Part shown: positions 6,603 through 11,963 of the stretch, one piece after another | Numbering within the stretch: position 1 is the stretch's first letter | How the letters are laid out: every line of letters begins with the position of its first letter | Source of the DNA: Methanosarcinales archaeon | GTDB taxonomy: Archaea; Halobacteriota; Methanosarcinia; Methanosarcinales; Methanogasteraceae | DNA: 12,010 nucleotides | NCBI GenBank assembly: GCA_030606635.1 | Contig: JAUWGA010000036.1 | Span: 1-12,010 of the forward strand | Reading direction: 5' to 3' | Program-made: the position numbers and the translations under genes | Notes under the pieces: generated by a model | Database searches by the model: none | What the model was told of the DNA's origin: nothing | What the model saw: the letters and a program-made list of their open reading frames with translations, nothing else

Positions 6603-6678
6603 CCATGATTGCGCCGGTCTTTTCTATGAGAACGCTTGCCTTATGGGTTTGATAATTAGGGGCATGGATGGTGGACGT

Positions 6679-7557
6679 TTAATATTGTTTTTGTTCTATC
6701 TCGTCACGAAGAGTTTCTATTCTGCCTTTGAATGCTTTGAAGGCATTTGTTGTCCATTCTTCTTGTTCTAATAACCATTTTTCGGTGGGGTCTACATACT
6801 GTTTCCAAAGTCCAAGTTGGTCGTTCATTACCGCGATGTGGTTCAAATACCTCTCAGCTACTAGGTAGAATGATTGATCTTCGTCAACGTAACGATTCGT
6901 TACCAACAATTCAGCTGCCCATGGTCTAAAACGATCAGGTCTAATCTTACGGTTCTGGGGATCATCCTGATTGCTTTGGACCTGCTCAATAATCGTCTTG
7001 AGAGTGTCCTGATTATAACTACATTCTGATAACACGGCATCCAATCGGCGGAGTGTTTCATCTCGCCGGATGATTTCATAGAGCGATCCACGACTGGAAA
7101 TAGTCTCTAACACACGACTATCCGGTCTATCAGGATGCTCTAAACAATCCTCGATAGCGACTTTGAAGTCCTTACGAAAGCCATCCTCGTCCAGATGAGT
7201 TGAATCATAGAACAAAATGCCCTTGGTACTGATATCAAACGGAGGTTCTGTACCCCTCTGTGCAATCGTGATTGTGCCATGCTTGAAACTCTGGCGGACC
7301 CCCAGTTCCCAGTAGACATTGAGATTACCATCTGTAAGATCAGCAACGACAACAGGGGACTCGATAAGATCGAGGATAATCTGCCTTGTAATATCTCCAC
7401 GCAAAGCCGTTGAGCGGTGTGCTTCAAGCGTTGAACATTCCTCAATGAGTGGCTTCAAGAAATGTTTATAATGTTTCGTCCAGTAGTCTTCTGTGTGTTC
7501 ATCAGTCGTTTCGCTAAACGGCATGATCACGAAGCAGCGTTTTCGATCTTCTGACAC
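6679..7557 (-). CDS. Nucleoside 2-deoxyribosyltransferase/TIR-like protein with helical C-terminal region, candidate defence effector
   Basis: 292 residues, GTG start at 7557 with AGGTGAT four bases upstream. The N-terminal ~120 residues form a Rossmann-like domain: CFVIMPFSE (8-16), a conserved Trp/Tyr segment (DYWTKHYKHFLKPLIEE), RGDITRQIILDLIESPVVVA (53-72), DLTDGNLNVYWELGVRQS (73-90) with Glu84 in the place of the catalytic Glu of deoxyribosyltransferases and TIR NADases, and PFDISTKGILFY (106-117). Residues ~150-292 are mostly helical and charged, ending in a possible coiled coil (FKGRIETLRDEIEQK); I do not recognise this part. Family knowledge: this superfamily cleaves N-glycosidic bonds of nucleosides or NAD and appears as an effector in nucleotide-centred conflict systems. 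Inference: an intracellular toxin or sensor. It is the only gene between the two srp54 3'-end repeats and is richer in A and T than srp54. No partner gene is adjacent. Confidence 0.7.
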   Translation of the reverse strand: MSEDRKRCFVIMPFSETTDEHTEDYWTKHYKHFLKPLIEECSTLEAHRSTALRGDITRQIILDLIESPVVVADLTDGNLNVYWELGVRQSFKHGTITIAQRGTEPPFDISTKGILFYDSTHLDEDGFRKDFKVAIEDCLEHPDRPDSRVLETISSRGSLYEIIRRDETLRRLDAVLSECSYNQDTLKTIIEQVQSNQDDPQNRKIRPDRFRPWAAELLVTNRYVDEDQSFYLVAERYLNHIAVMNDQLGLWKQYVDPTEKWLLEQEEWTTNAFKAFKGRIETLRDEIEQKQY

Positions 7558-7561
7558 TCAA

Positions 7562-7617
7562 ATCACCTTTTTTTGTCTAACCCTATACAAAATGAACATT
7601 GCATTACAATTTTATAT
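7562..7617 (-). promoter_or_regulatory. Promoter and RBS of the NDT/TIR-like gene
   Basis: On the minus strand ATATAAAA (7617-7610) is a near-consensus archaeal TATA box, with a predicted start near 7587 and a leader of about 30 nt. AGGTGAT (7568-7562) precedes the GTG at 7557 by four bases and decides that start. The promoter lies only 14 bp beyond the srp54 stop codon, so the gene does not need readthrough from srp54. Confidence 0.65.
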
Positions 7618-7630
7618 CGAGTAAACGCTT

Positions 7631-7660
7631 CTACACCCCAAGCTTCTTCATCATCTTCTG
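7631..7660 (-). repeat. Proximal copy of the 30-bp direct repeat, the 3' end of srp54
   Basis: Encodes the last nine residues of SRP54 (QKMMKKLGV) and its TAG stop. Identical to 6549-6578. Confidence 0.9.
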
Positions 7661-8938
7661 CACATTAAACCGCCCGCCGCGCAACCCCTTCATCGCCTTC
7701 TGCATCATCCGGTGGTACTTTAAGAGTTCCCGCACATCCTCGATCCTTGTGCCAGAGCCGCGTGCGATCCTCTTGACGCGTGAGCCATCAACGATCTTCG
7801 GATCGAGCATCTCCGCGTCAGTCATCGAGTCCATGATGACCTTGTACCGCCCCATCTTTCCGGAGGTCTCGCTGTACATGTCGTCCGGTATCTTCATGCC
7901 CCCGATCGGGAGCATCTGCATCACCTGCTTTAAGGGACCCATCTTGTGCATCGCTTCCAGTTGCTGGTACATATCCTTGAGCGTGAACCTCCCTTGCATC
8001 ATCTTCTCGACATCGATCTCCTCGGTAAACGCCTCCTCCGCACGCTCGATCAGCGTCTTGATGTCCCCCATCCCGAGCAGTTGCGAGATGAACCGGTCGG
8101 TCTCGAACTTCTCCAGGTCCTCGATGTTCTCGCCAACGCCGATAAAAGCGATCGGTGCTCCGGTCTCTGACACCGCAGATAGCGCGCCACCACCCTTTGC
8201 CGTACCATCGAGTTTCGTGATGACGACGCCGGTGACTCCGATTGAGTCATGGAACGTGCGTGCCTGCTCCCTTGCCTGCTGCCCGATCGCGGCGTCCAGC
8301 ACAAGTAGTTTCTGATCCGGCTTGGAAATCGCGTGGATCTTCTCCATCTGCTCGATCAGGTCATGTTCGAGGGAATGCCTGCCCGCGGTATCGATGATCT
8401 GCACATCATACGCCTTTAATTCGCTAAGCCCCCGCTCTACGATTCCGATGGGATCATCGGTGCGCTCCCCATAGAAAGCGATGTTCAAACTCTCACACAG
8501 CATCTTTAACTGATCGTAAGCACCAGGGCGGTCGGTATCCGCGCAGATCACCGCGGGCTTCAACCCCTTCCGCTGGAAGTACCGTGCCAGTTTTGCCGTG
8601 GTCGTGGTCTTGCCACCCCCCTGAAGCCCGACCATCATGATCGTCTGCTTCGAAAGCGCAAGAGGCGTGCCAACGCCTATGAGCCGGACGAGTTCATCGT
8701 ATACAATCCGAATCACGTGCTCACGTGCGCCCATGCCTGCAGGCGGTTTCTCGTCAAGCGCCCTCTCACGTATCTGCGTGGATAGCTCCATCACATGCTT
8801 CACATTGACGTCTGACTGGAGGAGCGCACGCTGGATCTCCTTTATCATCTCGTCCACTGCACGCTTATCGACGCGTCCGCCGCCTGCGATCTTCTTGATC
8901 GCGCCCTGAAGCGAGTCTCCAAGTTTATCAAGTACCAT
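7631..8938 (-). CDS. srp54: Signal recognition particle GTPase SRP54
   Basis: 435 residues from the ATG at 8938. It binds 7S RNA and the signal sequences of nascent chains, and with the receptor FtsY delivers ribosomes to the membrane. Visible: N domain (1-95), P-loop GLQGGGKT (104-111), DTDRPGA (134-140), DTAGR (183-187), TKLDGTAKGGG (241-251), GVGE (267-270), and a methionine-rich M domain from about 310 (KMMQGRFTLKDMYQQLEAMH, MGPLKQVMQMLP, RVKRIARGSGT) with the 7S RNA-binding RIARGSG. Upstream in-frame starts (8947, 8998) were rejected: family members start MVLDKLG, and the TATA box at 8961-8968 places transcription start at this ATG. The G2 motif has Asp where Phe, Tyr or Trp is more usual (DTFRAGA/DTYRPAA). 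Its last ten codons, counting the stop, are duplicated downstream at 6549-6578. Confidence 0.96.
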   Translation of the reverse strand: MVLDKLGDSLQGAIKKIAGGGRVDKRAVDEMIKEIQRALLQSDVNVKHVMELSTQIRERALDEKPPAGMGAREHVIRIVYDELVRLIGVGTPLALSKQTIMMVGLQGGGKTTTTAKLARYFQRKGLKPAVICADTDRPGAYDQLKMLCESLNIAFYGERTDDPIGIVERGLSELKAYDVQIIDTAGRHSLEHDLIEQMEKIHAISKPDQKLLVLDAAIGQQAREQARTFHDSIGVTGVVITKLDGTAKGGGALSAVSETGAPIAFIGVGENIEDLEKFETDRFISQLLGMGDIKTLIERAEEAFTEEIDVEKMMQGRFTLKDMYQQLEAMHKMGPLKQVMQMLPIGGMKIPDDMYSETSGKMGRYKVIMDSMTDAEMLDPKIVDGSRVKRIARGSGTRIEDVRELLKYHRMMQKAMKGLRGGRFNVQKMMKKLGV

Positions 8939-8960
8939 TGGTATCATATACGGCTGGCGC

Positions 8961-8968
8961 TTATAAAA
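8961..8968 (-). promoter_or_regulatory. TATA box of srp54, leaderless spacing
   Basis: On the minus strand TTTTATAA is centred about 27 bp before the ATG at 8938, so transcription should begin at the start codon. No Shine-Dalgarno sequence is seen before the ATG, in agreement. Confidence 0.65.
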
Positions 8969-9009
8969 GCGTAATGCAGACAACAGAGTTAAGTACAAGC
9001 GATAATAAC

Positions 9010-9047
9010 ATAAAATGTAACGGAAGATAACGGGCAGAATATGGAGG
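9010..9047 (+). promoter_or_regulatory. Promoter and RBS of the response regulator gene
   Basis: ATAAAAT (9010-9016) is a plausible TATA box with a start near 9039. GGAGG (9043-9047) lies 7 nt before the ATG at 9055 and is a strong ribosome binding site. The 116-bp gap 8939-9054 thus serves divergent srp54 and response regulator promoters. Confidence 0.55.
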
Positions 9048-9054
9048 TTTCATC

Positions 9055-9684
9055 ATGAAAGTTATGGTTGTGGATGACGAGCCAGATATTGTGGATTTGT
9101 TCTTGCTGATGCTTGACGATCCGGATTACGATGTCATAACAGCATCCGGTGGCAACGACTGTCTTGAAAAACTGAAGCAGGACGTGCCCGATCTGATTCT
9201 ACTGGACCTCATCATGCCCGACCTCGATGGCTGGGAGGTGCTGAACAGGATACGTCAGGATGATCGGTCAAAATCAATTCCTGTGGTTATTCTTACGGCA
9301 AAACAACTGACTGCAGATGTGGCGCAGAAAAAGGCACCGCATATAACTGAGTATCTCGTCAAACCAGTCACGAAAGAAGGTTTAATTTCAGTGATAGAGG
9401 ATATTACATCTTCTTCAAGAAAACTTGATGCGTTTATTGCTGCTGCGGGAAAAGCCGGAGTCGACCAGGAGCTGATCGACAGGTATGTCCAGCTAAACCA
9501 GCAAACCAGCGTGTATAAACGATTGCATACCTCACTGATGCAGATATACACAAAAAAGAGACTTGAAGAAGAGGGATCTGCAAGAAACACGATGAGGAGC
9601 ATCGAACGAGTCATCGATCTGAAGGGGCGGAATCTCGAAGAACTCCACACAAGGATCGGGGAATTGATCGATGCCAGTGCTTAG
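9055..9684 (+). CDS. Response regulator: CheY-like receiver domain with an uncharacterised helical output region
   Basis: 209 residues. The receiver domain (1-~118) has the acidic pair Asp7/Asp8 (VVDDEPD), the phosphorylation site Asp51 in LLDLIMPDLDGW, the switch Thr81 in VVILTAKQ and Lys103 in EYLVKPVT, so it should accept phosphate from a histidine kinase. Residues ~119-209 are predicted mostly helical and rich in charged residues (FIAAAGKAGVDQELIDRYVQ, KRLEEEGSARNTMRSIERVI). No helix-turn-helix or enzymatic output domain is recognisable, so it probably acts by protein-protein contact. No histidine kinase lies within the window. It has its own promoter, and the following thioredoxin gene also has a separate one. 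Confidence 0.85.
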   Translation: MKVMVVDDEPDIVDLFLLMLDDPDYDVITASGGNDCLEKLKQDVPDLILLDLIMPDLDGWEVLNRIRQDDRSKSIPVVILTAKQLTADVAQKKAPHITEYLVKPVTKEGLISVIEDITSSSRKLDAFIAAAGKAGVDQELIDRYVQLNQQTSVYKRLHTSLMQIYTKKRLEEEGSARNTMRSIERVIDLKGRNLEELHTRIGELIDASA

Positions 9685-9696
9685 TCATGGCAAGGA

Positions 9697-9703
9697 TTTA
9701 TAT
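9697..9703 (+). promoter_or_regulatory. TATA box of the thioredoxin gene, leaderless spacing
   Basis: TTTATAT is centred 28 bp before the ATG at 9728, predicting transcription start at or within two bases of the start codon. No ribosome binding site is visible before the ATG. Confidence 0.6.
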
Positions 9704-9727
9704 GAAACCGTGTTTGAATGCTAAATC

Positions 9728-10105
9728 ATGGACGAACTGGAAGCGATCCGACAGAAGAAACTGGAGCGATTACAAACAATGACACCTGGAGAAGTATTGG
9801 TACTGGACGATAATAACCTTGCAGAAACCGTGAGCGAACATCCCTTTGTTGTGCTGGACTGCTGGGCTGAATGGTGCGGACCCTGCAAGATGGTTGCACC
9901 GGTAATCGAGCAGCTTGCAACAGAATATGCAGGCAGGATAACGTTTGCCAAATTGAATATCGATGAGAACATGGGCACTGCCACGAAATACCAGATCAGC
10001 GCGATACCGACGATGCTGGTATTCAGGAATGGCGAGATGGCAGGGCAGATCATCGGCGCACTTCCGAAGAACCACATCGAGCAGAAACTGCAGGAATTTA
10101 TGTGA
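9728..10105 (+). CDS. Thioredoxin with an N-terminal charged helix
   Basis: 125 residues. It reduces disulfides in cytoplasmic proteins and is itself reduced by a thioredoxin reductase not present here. The thioredoxin fold is complete: VVLDCWAEWCGPCKMVAPVI with the redox cysteines at 50 and 53, KLNIDEN, and the cis-proline loop ISAIPTMLVF. Compared with the ~105-residue core there is an N-terminal extension of about 25 residues, DELEAIRQKKLERLQ, a highly charged amphipathic helix that could mediate a partner contact. A further cysteine (Cys45) precedes the active site. It is monocistronic with its own TATA box. Its TGA stop abuts the stop of the convergent TPR gene, forming the palindrome TGATCA. 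Confidence 0.93.
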   Translation: MDELEAIRQKKLERLQTMTPGEVLVLDDNNLAETVSEHPFVVLDCWAEWCGPCKMVAPVIEQLATEYAGRITFAKLNIDENMGTATKYQISAIPTMLVFRNGEMAGQIIGALPKNHIEQKLQEFM

Positions 10106-10723
10106 TCAGGATTCTTTAATCTCTTGCAGTATCTTCATGATCCGTTCGCCACTGTCGGGGAGTTGCTCTTTTGAGGCAAGCGCCATCTCGAATTCCTGCA
10201 CGGACTCCTCACTGCGCTTCAGTCGCTTTAGCAGGAAACCGAGATTGGCATGAGCCCTTGCAAAATCAGGTTCGAGTCTTAACGCCTCTCGGTACTCCTT
10301 CTCTGCTTCCTCAAACCGTCTCGAGCGGTACAGTAGATTCCCGAGATCGTGGTGGAACATGGCGGTATCGTCCTTTATCTCAGCTACCGTGCACGCTTCG
10401 TCTCTCCTTTCGGTAAGCGCATACAACAGCGCCATCTCTGTCTGGGGTATGAGTGTAACAGGCGCATCGGATCGATCAGGTATCTTCCCTGCAGGCGCGG
10501 CTCTCTTTACTTGATCTTGATTTCGATTTCCAACTGATGAATGACTCTGCGAATCCACGCTGGCAGCCGGGAGGTTGTCTCGCCATTCATTAACCTCTCG
10601 TTTCCACCGGTCAAGTTCGCCCTTCCATCTGGCGATCTTCCAGATGATCCCAAGCGCCACGATCGAGACGGCTGCAAGTCCAAGTCCAGCCCATATCAAC
10701 GGATCAATTTCAGAAAAGTCCAA
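10106..10723 (-). CDS. Membrane-anchored tetratricopeptide repeat protein
   Basis: 205 residues with a TTG start at 10723, directly after the TGA of the precorrin-2 dehydrogenase gene. GAGG (10735-10738) and GTGATC (10727-10732) upstream can serve as ribosome binding site; the next in-frame ATG would fall near residue 97, so the TTG is well supported. Order: short N-terminus, one transmembrane helix (9-31, IWAGLGLAAVSIVALGIIWK), a Trp/Arg/Lys-rich amphipathic stretch (GELDRWKREVNEWRD), a polar low-complexity linker (50-90), and two TPR units (121-154 AMFHHDLGNLLYRSRRFEEA; 155-188 ARAHANLGFLLKRLKRSEES). TPR units are protein-binding scaffolds. Inference: the TPRs lie in the cytoplasm and recruit a partner to the membrane. 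Partner unknown; cotranscription with the siroheme gene may only be positional. Confidence 0.82.
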   Translation of the reverse strand: MDFSEIDPLIWAGLGLAAVSIVALGIIWKIARWKGELDRWKREVNEWRDNLPAASVDSQSHSSVGNRNQDQVKRAAPAGKIPDRSDAPVTLIPQTEMALLYALTERRDEACTVAEIKDDTAMFHHDLGNLLYRSRRFEEAEKEYREALRLEPDFARAHANLGFLLKRLKRSEESVQEFEMALASKEQLPDSGERIMKILQEIKES

Positions 10724-11362
10724 TCAGATCACATCCTCACAGTGCAACATCGCCTGCCCAAACGCCTGCTCATAAGACGTCCTGAGATACTCCCACACAG
10801 CACCATCCTCCAGAATCGCCCACAATACTTGCTGCCGGGTCGCCTGGTCCGGAACCCTGCCCTTCAGGTACTCGCGCATCTCGCTCTGCAGTCTCGCCAT
10901 ATCCGCATACGTAGGCGTAATCACCTCCTCGATCCGCCCCCTTATGTATCGTGATAACGCAGGGCTGTGGGCAAGCGTGGAGATTCCGATTACGATATCG
11001 CCGCGAGCGATGACGGACGGGATGATCACATCGCCGAGATCGTCCACCCGGTTGACCAGCACTCCATGCCGGCTTGCGATATCTGCTAGGTGTTTGTTGT
11101 AGGCAGGATCGTTCGTTGCCGGTATCACCAGGAAGGCATCCTCTATCAGGTCGGAAAACTCATCATCGCCAAGTTTCTCATCCATGGTTATCAGTTCGAT
11201 ATCCTTTAGTTCCATCAGTCTTTCGGTGAACTCGAAGCTCACGACAACCGTCTTTGCGTATCTCCCGAACAATGCTGCCTTGCGCTCGCCAACCGAGCCG
11301 CCGCCGATGATCACCACTTTCTGGTCACAAAGGTCGATGAAGAGCGGGAGGAATCCTGACAT
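10724..11362 (-). CDS. Precorrin-2 dehydrogenase (siroheme synthase N-terminal domain, Met8/CysG-B type)
   Basis: 212 residues. It oxidises precorrin-2 to sirohydrochlorin with NAD+ and may also insert iron to make siroheme. In methanogens sirohydrochlorin is also the precursor of coenzyme F430. Marks: FLPLFIDLCDQKVVIIGGGS with the NAD-binding GGGSVGERK (20-28); FLVIPATNDPAYN (77-89); VNRVDD (103-108), where Asp107 matches the catalytic Asp of the NVVDD motif of CysG; IIPSVIARG; and STLAHSPALSRYIR (128-141), matching the TSPxLAR phosphoserine region. It lacks the CysG methyltransferase domain, as usual in archaea. hemA, a frequent neighbour, is not downstream; the coupled TPR gene is. The ATG at 11362 has no clear ribosome binding site and the promoter is weak (possibly CTAATAGA near 11388). 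Confidence 0.9.
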   Translation of the reverse strand: MSGFLPLFIDLCDQKVVIIGGGSVGERKAALFGRYAKTVVVSFEFTERLMELKDIELITMDEKLGDDEFSDLIEDAFLVIPATNDPAYNKHLADIASRHGVLVNRVDDLGDVIIPSVIARGDIVIGISTLAHSPALSRYIRGRIEEVITPTYADMARLQSEMREYLKGRVPDQATRQQVLWAILEDGAVWEYLRTSYEQAFGQAMLHCEDVI

Positions 11363-11378
11363 ATTATGATTATTGAAT

Positions 11379-11406
11379 CTCTATCTATTAGAGTGTTATC
11401 GCTCTA
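11379..11406. other. Three-part repeat able to form two competing hairpins upstream of the precorrin-2 dehydrogenase gene
   Basis: CTCTA (11379-11383), TAGAGTG (11389-11395) and CGCTCTA (11400-11406): the central arm can pair with either flank (5 bp or 7 bp with one G-T pair), not both. It lies 17 to 44 bp upstream of the ATG at 11362. This may be an operator or promoter-proximal structure; function is not shown. Confidence 0.35.
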
Positions 11407-11486
11407 CGCAGTTCCTGCCGCGTCCCGTATCGAATCCGTAACCGTCTGGAAAGTCCATTGTACGCTCGGGCACAATCGAAAACTCC

Positions 11487-11573
11487 AGTGAAAACACTCT
11501 GATTTTATGGTGGTGTGTATATGTTCGAACATGCCGAGTAAATCGGTGAAAAACACCCGGATTTTTAGGCAGT
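11487..11573. repeat. Pair of imperfect direct repeats around a 12-bp palindrome
   Basis: AGTGAAAACACTCTGATTTT (11487-11506) and GGTGAAAAACACCCGGATTT (11545-11564, continuing TT) match closely, and each runs on into a similar GG..GTG end. Between them, ATGTTCGAACAT (11521-11532) is a perfect 12-bp palindrome. Only two copies exist, so this is not a CRISPR array. The 226-bp interval 11363-11588 contains no gene that I can support. The layout resembles a regulator-binding region or decayed repeats. Confidence 0.5.
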
Positions 11574-11580
11574 GCCGGGT
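11549..11580 (-). terminator. Hairpin plus T-run terminator candidate after the MazF-like gene
   Basis: ACCCGG (11555-11560) and CCGGGT (11575-11580) can pair across a 14-nt loop, nine bases beyond the MazF stop codon on the minus strand. Immediately downstream on that strand come GTTTTTC (five T residues). Stem and T-run are modest. Confidence 0.45.
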
Positions 11581-11588
11581 AGAACGTG

Positions 11589-11873
11589 TTAAACAGAAGT
11601 CCATATCCGTTGAATCTTTGCTTTGACCCTCGATGAATCTTTTGTCGTTAAAACGCCCAACCGCCGTTCTACAAGCGTTTTTTGCAATGTTGCCAACTTG
11701 TGCAATCGTACAACCGATGGCAGCAAAAGTCCGGCGTGTTTCCATTCGATCAATTTCACATCGTACATGGTCTGCACCTGCCGGCTCGTGACCCGTGCCA
11801 CCACAACGTCGCCATTCCCGGTGTCCAACAACATGAGTGCCGGACGCCGCTTAACACCCCGTTGATCTGTCAT
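11589..11873 (-). pseudogene. MazF/PemK-family toxin lacking its first beta strand
   Basis: 94 residues from the ATG at 11873. The MazF/PemK core is unmistakable: TDQRGVKRRPALMLLDT, GDVVVARVTSRQVQTMYDVK, HAGLLLPSVVRLHKLATLQK and LVERRLGVLTTKD. MazF endoribonucleases cut mRNA at short motifs; the KRRPAL arginines and the VTS threonine/serine of the active site are kept. Family members begin with about 12-16 residues of the type (R)GDVVLVDFPF before this TD. Here that first strand is missing: in frame, a TGA stands one codon upstream (11877-11879) and no frame just upstream encodes GDVVLV. So the gene is shortened at its 5' end and may be inactive. No antitoxin gene is recognisable upstream within the window. 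A misassembly or sequencing error is an alternative. Confidence 0.7.
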
Positions 11874-11963
11874 ACGTCATCGGTTAAGCCCACCATTCGC
11901 TCCTGAAACGGTGTCGGTTGACATGCGGATCAAGCGCATGACTTGAATAGACATCAATAAAAG
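11870..11963 (-). promoter_or_regulatory. Promoter region of the MazF-like gene with an 8-codon leader ORF
   Basis: On the minus strand CGAAACTTTTATTG (11969-11956) resembles an archaeal BRE plus TATA box, predicting a start near 11933. CAGGAG (11906-11901) then precedes an ATG at 11896 that opens MVGLTDDV and stops with a TGA at 11872-11870, overlapping the MazF ATG as ATGA. The leader could couple translation to MazF or be what remains of the toxin's original 5' end. The rest of 11874-12010 holds no gene that I can support. Confidence 0.4.

Larger units (their letters stand above)
6533..6608 (+). other. Strong RBS plus ATG leading into a 21-codon ORF across a recombination junction
   Basis: GGAGGGTGAT (6533-6542) directly precedes an ATG at 6543 and is the best ribosome-binding sequence in this interval. 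The frame reads MKLHPKLLHHLLDIESATTH then P and a TGA at 6606. From codon 3 on it is simply the antisense of the srp54 tail fragment, so the peptide itself is probably accidental. The natural reading is that a real gene once began here (ATG AAA) and lost everything after its second codon when the srp54-derived sequence was joined at 6549. A tiny translated peptide cannot be excluded. Confidence 0.4.
6549..7660. mobile_element. Putative integrated element or cassette at the srp54 3' end, bounded by 30-bp direct repeats
   Basis: The 30 bases that end srp54 (7631-7660, stop codon plus nine codons) recur exactly at 6549-6578 in the same orientation. Between the repeats are one complete gene (the NDT/TIR-like protein at 6679-7557), its promoter and short spacers, for a unit of about 1.08 kb. 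Beyond the identical block the distal copy still encodes the SRP54 tail but differs in every one of the next eight codons. This abrupt step from diverged to identical marks a recombination point inside srp54. Inference: the 30 bp acted as an attachment core, the resident gene's 3' end was restored, and a foreign tail was left behind. No integrase or transposase is visible, so the element would have to be moved in trans or be a remnant. Unequal recombination between two srp54 copies is the alternative. Confidence 0.5.

Noticed and set aside
6592..6674. Inverted match between ATCCATG (6601-6607) and CATGGAT (6663-6669), with TGG-rich flanks
   Set aside because: A short stem over a 55-nt loop, partly within the srp54-derived fragment; easily due to chance.
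7599..8315. Long plus-strand ORF of 238 codons opposite srp54
   Set aside because: It is antisense to the strongly conserved SRP54 M and G domains, is a Ser/Ile/Phe-rich low-information sequence typical of a shadow frame, and has no RBS.
8939..8998. Upstream srp54 start giving MYLTLLSALRFYKRQPYMIP
   Set aside because: The region contains the srp54 TATA box and lies before the predicted transcript start; SRP54 proteins begin at MVLDKLG.
11487..11573. Possible CRISPR array
   Set aside because: Only two imperfect copies, no regular spacer series and no cas genes nearby.
11404..11745. Minus-strand ORF of 113 codons overlapping the MazF-like gene
   Set aside because: It runs in another frame through the recognisable MazF sequence and then through the repeat-rich spacer; its composition (many Cys, His, Thr, Arg) has no family look.
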